A DNA stretch of 64,000 nucleotides from Parablautia intestinalis (GTDB lineage: Bacteria; Bacillota; Clostridia; Lachnospirales; Lachnospiraceae): positions 29,040-93,039 of the forward strand of contig RAYQ01000020.1 in assembly GCA_003612395.1 (NCBI GenBank), written 5' to 3'. Made by a program: the position numbers and the translations under genes. Below are positions 9,277-17,188 of this stretch, piece after piece. Each line of letters begins with the position of its first letter. Position 1 is the first letter of the stretch. Under the pieces are notes generated by a model that saw only the letters and a list, made by a program, of their open reading frames with translations, did not search any database and was not told the DNA's origin.

Positions 9277-9978
9277 TCAGCCCTCCCTTCTGTCGCTTCC
9301 GACAACTTCCATAAAAATGCGTTCCAAATCCGCATCTTTATGGACTTCACCTTCATAACCTAACTTCCCATTTGAGATAATACCGATATGGTCTGCAATC
9401 AGTTCGACCTCTGACAACATATGGCTGGATAATATAGTAGTAATCCCTTTTGCTGAGAAAGAGCGGATCAATTCACGCAGAGCCTGAATACCGATAGGGT
9501 CTAATCCGTTTGTCGGCTCATCCAAAATTAAGAGTTTAGGCTGGGCCAATAGTGCAAGTGCTATTCCAAGCCTTTGTTTCATGCCTAAAGAAAACTGCCC
9601 TGCTTTCTTTTTTCCTGTGTCGGTTAATTGTACCATGGTAAGGACTTCTGAAATCCTCTCATCTGATAATCCCAGCGCCAGGGTACGTACTTTCAGATTT
9701 TCATATGCTGTCAAGTTATCATACAGCGGCGGATTTTCAATCAAAGCGCCAATTTCTTTCAAATCATTGCGGCTCCAATCATGTCCGTCAACCTCTATTC
9801 TGCCGGATGTCGGCTTAAAGATTCCTGCAATCATTTTCAAAATTGTTGATTTTCCAGCTCCATTTGGTCCCAGCAGACCATAAACCGAATTCCTTTCTAT
9901 ACTAAGAGTTATACGTTTTACCGCAATCTGCCCTTTAAAACTTTTGGTTAGTTCCGTTGTTTTCAAAATTATGTCCAT
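9277..9978 (-). CDS. Lantibiotic-immunity ABC ATPase (LanF/BcrA-like)
   Basis: About 233 residues. Walker A GLLGPNGAGKST (residues 34-45), signature FSLGMKQRL, Walker B LLILDEPTNGLD, D-loop and switch His in SSHMLSE. Powers the LanEG permeases. I prefer the start at 9978 (MDIILKT) because AAAGGA lies 10 bases before it; two earlier in-frame ATGs (9987 and 10041) have poorer spacing and add non-family sequence. First gene of the lanFEGRK unit. No lantibiotic precursor or biosynthesis gene is nearby, so this is stand-alone resistance or immunity. Confidence 0.88.
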   Translation of the reverse strand: MDIILKTTELTKSFKGQIAVKRITLSIERNSVYGLLGPNGAGKSTILKMIAGIFKPTSGRIEVDGHDWSRNDLKEIGALIENPPLYDNLTAYENLKVRTLALGLSDERISEVLTMVQLTDTGKKKAGQFSLGMKQRLGIALALLAQPKLLILDEPTNGLDPIGIQALRELIRSFSAKGITTILSSHMLSEVELIADHIGIISNGKLGYEGEVHKDADLERIFMEVVGSDRREG

Positions 9979-10525
9979 ACTCTGCATATCCTTTCTATTT
10001 GTTGTAGCAGAAAGAATAGCAGATAATTTTGAAGATTTCATAAAGATACGAAAAATTTATTTTTTCCTATCGCCTTTTTTCAGTTATATTGTCTATTGCC
10101 CATTTACTCCATCTCCTTGAATGTTCCAGCCATTCTCAGACATGACTCCACCGGGCTGCATATTTAATTTCAGATTTTATATTCTTTTGCCTGTAAGTCT
10201 CCCGGCGGTTTCCTATTACTTCGGCAGAAAGCCGTTCCCGCTAAAGTAAAAGTTTCTTATCTATTTTTCACCTGATGGCACGAAACGACTATTTTCCGGG
10301 AGCGGAAAGCAAAAAAGAGCCGTCAACCAGCCCTTTTCCCATGTTATCATCTATCCATTCAGTTTTTACCGCTTTACTCATATACAAACACGGAAACCCT
10401 TATATTATCACGAAAACTCCCAGCGTGTTTCCGTGATAATAACCGACTTTTGCCTACGAGTATATACTATCAGGCAAAATAATCCCAGAGCAGAAGTTCG
10501 TACTCTCACAAATGTAAAAATGCCC
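9979..10525. other. Intergenic region with two competing hairpins
   Basis: No convincing gene. The promoter for the lanFEGRK unit should lie at its left end. Around 10389-10441 two perfect inverted repeats share bases: CACGGAAAC (10389-10397) can pair with GTTTCCGTG (10427-10435), or TATTATCACG (10403-10412) with CGTGATAATA (10432-10441). They overlap at 10432-10435, so only one can form at a time. Function unknown. Confidence 0.45.
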
Positions 10526-10696
10526 CTAAAAGCACACGGAAATAATGTAACTTTGGAATCTATGTAGTGCCAAAAGTACCGTATTTACGGGATTTCTCAG
10601 CTTTCCGTGTCCGTATCTGCCGGGGAAGGAGACTCCCGCGGTGGCAATAATATCGCAGATCCGTCCTTTGCAAGCGGGGCATCTGACCATACACAT
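10526..10696 (-). CDS. Small CxxC protein, hypothetical
   Basis: 56-residue reading with GGAGG 8 bases before the ATG at 10696 and an N-terminal MVRCPACKGRICD pair of cysteines, as in small zinc-binding proteins. A second cysteine pair is absent, and alternative frames downstream look equally likely, so this may be a decayed or frameshifted gene. It lies 100 bases downstream of another small zinc-ribbon ORF. No function assigned. Confidence 0.25.
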   Translation of the reverse strand: MCMVRCPACKGRICDIIATAGVSFPGRYGHGKLRNPVNTVLLALHRFQSYIISVCF

Positions 10697-10796
10697 ACCA
10701 TATACCTCCACAGCCTGTTTTGGATGACAAAGCCATGTTATGCACTCAGCATAAAATGTCCCATTGGTGAAAATTTCAAAAAATTTCCATTGCCTG

Positions 10797-10940
10797 TTAC
10801 CAGTATGGCCCGGAATGCATCCTTACCAGTTTTCCGCAGTGCTGGCATTTGATCTCAAGGATCGTCCCCTCCGTCTCTGTACCCTCATCATCCCAAATGC
10901 GCCGTCTGCATTTGGGGTTGAGGCATCTGGCTATTTTGAT
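10797..10940 (-). CDS. 47-residue zinc-ribbon (Com-like) protein, non-ATG start or decayed
   Basis: Reads IKIARCLNPKCRR, then TILEIKCQHCGKLVRM and ends SGPYW. Two Cys pairs (Cys-x4-Cys and CxHC) give a four-cysteine knuckle like the Mu Com family of small translational activators that are common in Firmicutes. A strong AGGAGGAGG lies just upstream, but the codon at the start position is ATC and a TAA lies a few codons further upstream. The gene therefore either uses a non-canonical start or has lost its ATG. Confidence 0.4.
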   Translation of the reverse strand: MKIARCLNPKCRRRIWDDEGTETEGTILEIKCQHCGKLVRMHSGPYW

Positions 10941-11024
10941 CTGCCGCCTCCTCCTTTACATTCAGACCGCTAACCGGCCTTATTTCCTGACTCTCACCAC
11001 CGCCGCCCCGCACTGATATGTAAC

Positions 11025-11056
11025 AAGGGAACCAGATTGTCCCTGCCGGTTCCCTT
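11025..11056. terminator. Hairpin AAGGGAACC / GGTTCCCTT
   Basis: Perfect 9-bp stem with a 14-base loop, followed on the plus strand by CCCTTTTAT. It lies 88 bases beyond the tautomerase stop codon and may act in either direction. Confidence 0.5.
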
Positions 11057-11143
11057 TTATCGTTTGTGCTTTATTGATTTTCTTAGTATAGTGTGGATAA
11101 ATGAGTTTATCCACACAACGCAAACGTAATTTGCTCACAGAAA

Positions 11144-11353
11144 TCACTTATGTGCTTGCATATACTCTGCTTTCACTTTATCAATGGTTTTTCCGCCTAT
11201 GCCAAAATTTTTGTCCGGCACTTCCTTAATTGTTGTAACAAAAAATTCCTGCGGCACCTTCATAATCTCGGAAGACACTTCTGTCAACCGTTTTATCAGT
11301 TCCTCCTTTTGGCCATCTGATAAAGTTCCACTTTCAATTGTAATATAAGGCAT
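11144..11353 (-). CDS. 4-oxalocrotonate tautomerase family protein
   Basis: 69 residues, the standard length for this family. The protein starts MPYITIESG, so after Met removal Pro would be the N-terminal catalytic base. The conserved Gly-Leu-Ser-rich first helix and a C-terminal region with NFGIGGKTIDK fit the tautomerase fold; members act as hexamers or trimers on keto/enol substrates. RBS AAGGAGAGAT precedes the ATG. Substrate unknown. It stands alone between unrelated small genes. Confidence 0.85.
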   Translation of the reverse strand: MPYITIESGTLSDGQKEELIKRLTEVSSEIMKVPQEFFVTTIKEVPDKNFGIGGKTIDKVKAEYMQAHK

Positions 11354-11455
11354 CTTATCTCTCCTTCCTATTGTTCTAGAACCTATCTCTCTCCATCCTC
11401 AATCTGCCGAAATACCGGGGATGCCTGCCCTTGGGATATAGAGGCGAGAAATAGC

Positions 11456-12022
11456 CTACTTATTATCCAGAAAATCCCAAAACTGCTTATAGTCCAGATA
11501 TCCTTTCAGATTCCCCGCATCATACTGCGTCTGCATGGCATCCTTTAAAACGCTGATCCAGTCTTTTATCCCGAACAGGTCATCATGCCTCCTGTTGTCA
11601 GCGCCATGCTGATTCGCCCCTGCCCTGATAAAAGCCGACTGTGCGCCCGGACATTTCCCGCTTGCCGATAAATGGCTGGAATATGCAAACATATCTATAT
11701 AGTCGCTGCCCTCTGTGTCAACTTTCGACACATCCACCATGCGTTCTGTCACATTTCCGCCTTTATCCCATACCTTCACTTTATATACCGGGTTCGCAGG
11801 GTCAAAGTCCTTCGGCTGGTAGACCGCAAGGGAATAATCCGCCCCGCACATTGAGCCGATTGCCTTTCCGTCCTTATCATTTGAAATATGTAGCTCAAAT
11901 TTGCCGCCGGATGACTGCGTTGCCGGAACCATATTACACATCTGGTCAGCATAATTCCTTCTTGCCCGTCTTGTTTCATACCCTGCTGCCGGGTATCCTG
12001 CTCCTATTCCATTTACATTCAT
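11456..12022 (-). CDS. Conserved hypothetical protein ending in FWDFLDNK
   Basis: About 188 residues with no signal peptide or TM segment. It begins MNVNGIGAGYPAAG and continues with a basic ETRRARRNYADQM stretch, then a beta-rich middle section and the C-terminal helix YKQFWDFLDNK. I chose the start at 12022 because GGAGGAG lies 9 bases before it; the longer reading begins on the Shine-Dalgarno itself. Its tail resembles that of the protein ending at 12745 (TYWDFMNKK), and the bases downstream of the two genes are also alike (11401-11431 and 12669-12699), so they look like duplicated paralogues. Family function unknown to me. Confidence 0.55.
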   Translation of the reverse strand: MNVNGIGAGYPAAGYETRRARRNYADQMCNMVPATQSSGGKFELHISNDKDGKAIGSMCGADYSLAVYQPKDFDPANPVYKVKVWDKGGNVTERMVDVSKVDTEGSDYIDMFAYSSHLSASGKCPGAQSAFIRAGANQHGADNRRHDDLFGIKDWISVLKDAMQTQYDAGNLKGYLDYKQFWDFLDNK

Positions 12023-12219
12023 TTTCTTAATCTCCTCCATTATTTTGTTATGTCAGCTCCTCTGTCGTTCAGAGCCGCTCCTGCTCCCTTGTAATAAGTC
12101 CGAGCAGTTCATTGTTTCATACAGAAATATCCTCTCTATGTTCCCCGGCCAAATTCCATACCGGCCCTCACCTCCTTTCACTGTTCTGTCGGAAAGTCAG
12201 AAACACCTGTCCTTTTTCC

Positions 12220-12612
12220 TTACATAACCTCCCCATCAATAATCAAAATCACATCTGCATATGTTTTGCTCAAATAGGTTTTATATTCTTCAATTTTCTT
12301 ACTGTCTACCTTACCATTCGTCTTTAACGATAATTCTATTGAATACTGCTCTGTTCCTTCATCATAAGATACTATTGCATCCGCCGATTCAATTCCTTCT
12401 TCATCTGTGAACGTACTTTCTGTAAACTGTACCAGATGGTTACAAAACTGTTCAGCCGGTTCGCTTTGCGTTGCCACATCATCAAAGTTTACTGACACGG
12501 TATTTTCTTCTGTTTCTGGCTGTAAAATTTCTTCCTCTGCACTGGCTGCCATTCCACACCCCGTCAACGAGAGAATACATATCAGTGTCAACAAAAATCC
12601 TGCTTTTTTCAT
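12220..12612 (-). CDS. Small secreted lipoprotein, hypothetical
   Basis: 130 residues. Signal peptide MKKAGFLLTLICIL with lipobox LTGC, then an acidic mature part rich in Glu and Thr. It has a beta-type stretch (YSIELSLKTNG), a Lys-rich helix and ends IIDGEVM. A GGAGG lies 14 bases upstream of the chosen ATG, which is rather far; an in-frame ATG at 12633 is possible but would put the signal peptide behind seven extra residues. It sits between the two paralogous WDF-tail genes. No known function. Confidence 0.6.
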   Translation of the reverse strand: MKKAGFLLTLICILSLTGCGMAASAEEEILQPETEENTVSVNFDDVATQSEPAEQFCNHLVQFTESTFTDEEGIESADAIVSYDEGTEQYSIELSLKTNGKVDSKKIEEYKTYLSKTYADVILIIDGEVM

Positions 12613-12744
12613 CAATATCTCTTTTGCCTCCATTCATTTTTTCATTTAAAGATTTATCCCAATTTCCCAATCCGCCGGAATGCCAGGGATGCCTGCCCTG
12701 CCTTGTTCGGCTGTGGCTTATTGGGGATATACGTTTATTGGAAT

Positions 12745-13184
12745 TTATTTCTTGTTCATGAAATCCCAATACGTCTGCATACTGTACTGGTAATATGCCG
12801 CCGTCTTTTTCTGGAGCAGCAGCTTCATGTCGCCGATCTGCTTCCGGAACATATCCATGACCTTGTTGCCATGCTCATCCGTGGTTTCCGGCGTTCCTGC
12901 ATAGGTAACCCTGCCTGTTTGCGCTGCACGGCTGGCCAAAAATTTTTCCATAGTCTGCCGCTTGTAAGCTATCTCCATTTCCATTCTCCGCTTCTTTGCC
13001 GCTTGTTCACTTTGCTCCTGATACTTTTGCTTGCGTTTTGCTTTTTCCTCATCCCCGGCCTTCATCTGTGCCTCTATCCCGGCCTTTTTTCCGGGGAAAC
13101 ATCACCGCAGACATAATGGTTCGCCGTACCGCCCAGGTGGAGCACTACGCCATAGGGCTGGATTTCAAACCCGCCTGCCGCCAT
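12745..13184 (-). pseudogene. Frameshifted gene for a charged, coiled-coil protein ending in YWDFMNKK
   Basis: The intact part (12745-13065) encodes 106 residues that are almost wholly helical and highly charged (Lys/Glu/Gln-rich), ending TYWDFMNKK. Upstream, another frame from an ATG at 13184 reads MAAGGFEIQPYGVVLHLGG, then HYVCGDVS. It joins the coiled-coil part only after a frameshift near the CCCCGGAAAAAA run at about 13090. A weak AGAGG before the ATG at 13065 could still allow the C-terminal part to be made. Relative of the protein at 11456-12022. Confidence 0.5.
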
Positions 13185-13189
13185 CTGCG

Positions 13190-13809
13190 CTTTCACCCTG
13201 AATCGCCGCCATATTTTACTGCACATTTTCTGATATTCTTTAGCCCTATCCCATGCACCTCCTTATCCTTTTTCGTTGATATGGGAAGGCCGCTGTCTCC
13301 ACAGGACAGTGCCGAACCATCAAGGCTGTTTTCAATTTCTATAATATAGAGGATGCTGTCCTTTTCCAGTGAAAAACTCCTGTTCCTCGTCTTTATAAAC
13401 ACCGTTTCCCGTTGCTTACTCTTCCTCTTTTCCTGCTCCCGTTCTGCCCGGCGGAACACCTCCCGGAACTTATCTTCCTCAATCGGCTTTAGCAGATAGT
13501 GAAACGCCGCCACATCAAACGCCACGAAAACCTACTCCCGGATACCCGTTATGAAGATCAGTATAGTATCTTCATCCCTCTGCCTGAGCATCTTCGCCGT
13601 TTCAATCCCATCCGTCCCTTCCATCTGTATGTCAGGGAACACAAGGTCAAACTGTTTCCCGGCGGCAAGCAGAGCATCCCCGTCTCGTATAATCCGGCAC
13701 ATACGCCCGGTATTTCTTTTTCCGCCAGCTCCTTTATCTGTTCACGGATGATCTTCTCATCATCACATATGGCTATGTTCAATTCCATCAACTGCAACTC
13801 ATTTTCCAT
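13190..13809 (-). pseudogene. LytTR response regulator fused by deletion to a GHKL kinase tail
   Basis: Begins as a receiver domain (NIAICDDEKIIREQ). It changes frame after about 30 residues (ETG to DALLAAG), carries the phosphoacceptor region VFPDIQMEG and then a TAG stop just before VFVAFDVAAFHYLLKPI. It reads into the start of a LytTR domain (RSFSLEKDSILYI). There it is joined directly to the end of a histidine kinase: IEIENSLDG, then STKKD and HGIGLKNIRKCA. The deletion removed most of the LytTR domain and most of the kinase. Clearly non-functional. Confidence 0.75.
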
Positions 13810-13854
13810 GCGAGTGCTTTTTCTTGCATTAAGCATTAGCTTCCCCACGGGCAA

Positions 13855-14115
13855 TTCTTTTTACTTTTTATATCGGCAGAATTTTGGCGCAGTTAGCCGC
13901 GAGGGAACGAAACCCTATTTGAAAGGGAACGAAATGTTTTTCTCTCCTGTAAAATTCCCCAAATAAGTCTAAAGTTTTTCGCCATTCGTCCGATACAGGG
14001 GCGGCTGTCCCTGCCAGACGGCACAAACGCAAACCGCCGTGTAAGCATATCCCGGCTGTCCTTATCAAAATGGCATACCCATTCCTTTCTGTCCTTATGA
14101 AAATTTATATAGGGC
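13855..14115. other. Region without a supported gene
   Basis: Two overlapping minus-strand readings (up to 85 residues, 13893-14150) have no RBS and no motif that I know. The longer contains WVCHFDKD and RRFAFVPSG. The region may be the decayed 5' side of the wrecked regulator/kinase locus or the left border of the MATE leader. Confidence 0.3.
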
Positions 14116-14289
14116 TTGACAAACCAATTTATTTCTGTTAGCTTATACAATTAGTTATCGGAGGACTTATAAGCGTAAGTATAAGACCGGATAAGATAGC
14201 GGACATACGGTTTGTCGGAGGGTTACTCTTGCGTATGAGAGTGCCGGATAAGAAAACCGTTCCTGTTCGTTTTTCTTATCCGGTTTTTT
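14116..14289 (+). promoter_or_regulatory. Promoter and terminator-bearing leader of the MATE gene
   Basis: A TTGACA at 14116-14121 with a poorer -10 (TAGCTT at 14139, or TATACA a few bases on) would start a leader of about 160 bases. The leader ends in a strong intrinsic terminator: CCGGATAAGAAAACCG (from 14244) pairs with CGTTTTTCTTATCCGG, followed by six T. An upstream copy of CCGGATAAGA at about 14190 could pair with the same 3' arm, and small hairpins CTTATA/TATAAG and ACTCT/AGAGT lie between. The layout suggests attenuation; I do not recognise a known riboswitch class. Confidence 0.6.
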
Positions 14290-14314
14290 ATTTGCAAAAA
14301 AGGAGGAAAAGACA

Positions 14315-15652
14315 ATGAATTTGCTAGGTGGAAACATCAAACCAATCTATTTCAAGTATTTGTCTGCTGCCTTTGGAAGTGCAATGATTACTTCGGTATA
14401 TTCACTTGTGGATATGGCAATGGTCGGACAATATCAAGGCCCGGACGGAACGGCGGCATTAGCTGTTGTTGCCCCTGTATGGAATATTATTTACAGTCTG
14501 GGGCTGCTCATGGGAATTGGCGGTTCTGTAATTTTTAGTACAGTCAGAGGACAGGAAACACAAAAAAGCAGAAACGAAAATGAATATTTTACTGTTGCGG
14601 TTATAGGCTCTGTCATTTTTGCTTTCGTGTCATGGGCGGCAATTATATTTTTTGACAAGCCAATCCTGTTGTTTTTTGGTGCGGACAGCAGCTTGCTTTC
14701 ATTGGCTGAATCTTATTTAACGCCAGTAAAAGCAGTCATTCCGCTGTTTCTGTTTAATCAAATGCTGGCGGCGTTTCTGCGAAATGACAATCACCCCGAA
14801 CTTGCAACTGCCGGCGTATTAGCCGGAGGATTGTTCAATATTGTTGGTGATAACATTTTTGTATTTACTTTTGATATGGGGATTTTTGGTGCAGGACTTG
14901 CAACGGCAGCTGGCTCCGGGATTTCGTTTGCGGTTATGCTTTCCCATTTCTGGTCTAAGAAAAATACGCTGGTTCTCCGAAAACCGACTGGAATTGTGGG
15001 AAAATTGAGGGAAATATCAATTACTGGCTTCCCAACATTTTTTATTGATATTGCAATGGGTATTTTGACAGTGCTTTTCAACCGTCAGATTATGAAATAT
15101 TTAGGCAGTAATGCACTTGCTGTTTATGGCCCGGTTATCAATGTAAGTACGATTGTCCAGTGCTGCGCTTATAGTGTGGGGCAGGCTTCACAGCCGATTA
15201 TTTCTATCAATTTCGGCGCAAAGAAATGGCAACGCATTAAAGAAACTCTGCGGTATGCCCTTTATACTGTTGGTGCGTTCAGCATATTCTGGACTGCCCT
15301 CAGTTTGATTTGCCCGAATCTGTATATTTATATTTTTATGAAGCCGACAAAAGCAATACTGGAAATTGCGCCCGCAATTATCCGTTGTTACAGTATTTCG
15401 TTTTTATTGCTGCCGTTGAATATTTTCTCTACTTATTATTTCCAAGTGTTGATGAAGCCGAAAGCGGCTTTTCTTGTGTCTGTTTTCAGAGGCTGCATTA
15501 TCAGCGGAATTTTAATTATGCTGCTTCCGATTTTGACAGGGGCGGATTCCATATGGTTTGCAATGCCGATTACAGAGTTATTCGTTGCTGTTTATGCAGT
15601 ATCTATGATGAAAAAATATACAAAAGCGTTATCAAAGGAGGTTTCTTTATGA
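14315..15652 (+). CDS. MATE family multidrug/Na+ efflux protein
   Basis: 445 residues with twelve predicted TM segments in two similar halves. MATE features include YSLVDMAMVGQY in the first helices and YSVGQASQPIISINFGAKK in the second half. GGAGG precedes the ATG by 9 bases. It would export cationic drugs or metabolites with Na+ or H+. Expression is probably controlled by the leader terminator just upstream. Its stop codon overlaps the ATG of the next, broken gene (ATGA), so the two were once translated together. Confidence 0.9.
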   Translation: MNLLGGNIKPIYFKYLSAAFGSAMITSVYSLVDMAMVGQYQGPDGTAALAVVAPVWNIIYSLGLLMGIGGSVIFSTVRGQETQKSRNENEYFTVAVIGSVIFAFVSWAAIIFFDKPILLFFGADSSLLSLAESYLTPVKAVIPLFLFNQMLAAFLRNDNHPELATAGVLAGGLFNIVGDNIFVFTFDMGIFGAGLATAAGSGISFAVMLSHFWSKKNTLVLRKPTGIVGKLREISITGFPTFFIDIAMGILTVLFNRQIMKYLGSNALAVYGPVINVSTIVQCCAYSVGQASQPIISINFGAKKWQRIKETLRYALYTVGAFSIFWTALSLICPNLYIYIFMKPTKAILEIAPAIIRCYSISFLLLPLNIFSTYYFQVLMKPKAAFLVSVFRGCIISGILIMLLPILTGADSIWFAMPITELFVAVYAVSMMKKYTKALSKEVSL

Positions 15653-16063
15653 ACAAAATCATTACAGTGAGCCGGGAATTTGGCAGCGGCGGGCGAGAGT
15701 TGGGGCGCAGATTATCAGAGGAATTAAATGTTGCATATTACGACCAGGAAATCATTAGTGAAATTTCAAAGAGAAATTTCGTATTTTTGTCTATGCGGGT
15801 ATGGAAAGTAAGACAATCCGCTGCCGTAAGAAAACACCCGCTGATGAACAATTAACAGACAAGGAACTGAAACGCCAAATTACCTTGATAGATAAAAATC
15901 AGGCTAATTATTACACTAACTATACTGGGCAGAAATGGGGCTATAAGCTGAATTATGGCTTATGTATTAACACTACAAATACCATGATAAAAAGTATAAT
16001 TCCCGCATTTTCGAAGCTGTTTTTATAGACTGGAATAATTGGTTTGGGGATATGCAGTTATAG
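15649..16063 (+). pseudogene. Cytidylate-kinase-like gene with internal deletion and frameshifts
   Basis: Starts well (AAAGGAGG, ATG overlapping the MATE stop) with MNKIITVSREFGSGGRELG, the P-loop of the cytidylate-kinase-like family, up to EIISEIS. The middle is missing. After a frame change it continues as a C-terminal part (MESKTIRCRKK, KRQITLIDKNQANYY, NYGLCINTTNTMIK), and a second frame change gives the end IFEAVFIDWNNWFGDMQL. Substrate of the intact family is uncertain. Not functional here. Confidence 0.75.
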
Positions 16064-16415
16064 AATAATGAAACGTCCTTTATGGGAGGAAAGTGGAAGT
16101 TTCCTGTTTTTTGCGTTTTTTTTCGGCATTTATGAAAAACTGCCGTATTGCCCCACGAAAAGGGAAACATGACACGCTCTTTGTTTGGTAGTTTTCAATT
16201 TTCGGTGGTGTGGGGAATGAAAGGAAAATGAAGTAATTTCTGAAAATTCCCGCCTATCCGGGCTTGTGTGGTGTTGTAAGGAATGAGGGGAAATTTTCGC
16301 CGGAACGCAACAAACCAGCTCCGGAAAGCCGGATAGAATATATCATAACATATTTCCTGAGAGTTTGGCACAGGCTGAACTGTTACGGCCAAACCTGCTA
16401 TCAGAAACTGCTTTA
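16064..16415. other. Intergenic region, no gene seen
   Basis: About 350 bases between the broken kinase gene and the promoter of the next operon. AT-rich with short minus-strand readings only; no RBS-supported ORF and no clear hairpin. Confidence 0.4.
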
Positions 16416-16444
16416 TTGAGAAGCACAGCAGAATGTAGTATAAT
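16416..16444 (+). promoter_or_regulatory. Sigma-A-type promoter of the LytTR/ABC operon
   Basis: TTGAGA (16416-16421), 17-base spacer, TATAAT (16439-16444). Transcription would begin near 16451, about 18 bases before the regulator's ATG, with GAGGTGA as RBS. Confidence 0.75.
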
Positions 16445-16468
16445 GGCCACTGTAAGTGAGGTGAGATT

Positions 16469-17188
16469 ATGTTGCACATAGCGATTTGCGATGATGATAA
16501 GGCGGCAGTAGAAAGCCATAAGAATATAACCGAAAATTGTTTAAAGAATTGCGGCAGTATGGGAAAAATAGAAACCTATGTAAACAGTGATAATCTGCTT
16601 TACGATATTACAGAGGACAAATTTTTCTTTGATCTGATTTTACTGGACATAGAAATGCCCGGAAGTACAGGCATGGAAATTGCGGAAAAAATTAAGCCCT
16701 GTCTGCCGGATGTGAAAATCATCTTTATTACTTCCCATATCGAATATGCCATAGACGCCTTTGAGCTGTCCATTTTCCGATATGTGCCAAAAACCGATAT
16801 CGCCGGGCGACTCCCCGCTGCCATACAAGACGCAATAAAGCTGATTGCATTGGCAGGCGGAAAAACCTATACCATTCAGACGAACAGCCGCCTTGAAAAA
16901 ATTCCTTACCGGGAAATTTACCACATTAATCGGGACGGGAAAAATGCAAGCATTACCACAACCGGCGGCATGTCAAAGGTAAGAAAAAGCTTACAACAGG
17001 TTTATTCAGAATTGGGATCAGATGAGTTCATTTTTATTGACCGGGGATGTATCGCAAATATGATACATATTATGCAGGTTAAAGATGGTATGGCGGTGTT
17101 AAAAAATGGAGAGGCTCTCCCCATAAGCCGCTCTCATTTGCAGGAGGTCAAAGAACAGATTAACCATTATTGGGGGATGCATATATGA
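16469..17188 (+). CDS. LytTR-family response regulator
   Basis: 239 residues. Receiver domain with CDDDK (residues 7-11), phosphoacceptor Asp60 in LILLDIEMPG and YVPKTD at the Lys position. LytTR domain from about 130 to the end, containing the usual FIFIDRGCIANM and ALPISRSH strands. First gene of a five-gene operon and overlaps the kinase by 4 bases. It probably controls this operon; no LytTR direct-repeat site was assigned. Confidence 0.9.
   Translation: MLHIAICDDDKAAVESHKNITENCLKNCGSMGKIETYVNSDNLLYDITEDKFFFDLILLDIEMPGSTGMEIAEKIKPCLPDVKIIFITSHIEYAIDAFELSIFRYVPKTDIAGRLPAAIQDAIKLIALAGGKTYTIQTNSRLEKIPYREIYHINRDGKNASITTTGGMSKVRKSLQQVYSELGSDEFIFIDRGCIANMIHIMQVKDGMAVLKNGEALPISRSHLQEVKEQINHYWGMHI

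Noticed and set aside
14116..14289. Assigning the MATE leader to a known riboswitch (guanidine, preQ1, fluoride and others)
   Set aside because: I could not match the conserved core of any class; only the terminator and repeated arm are certain.
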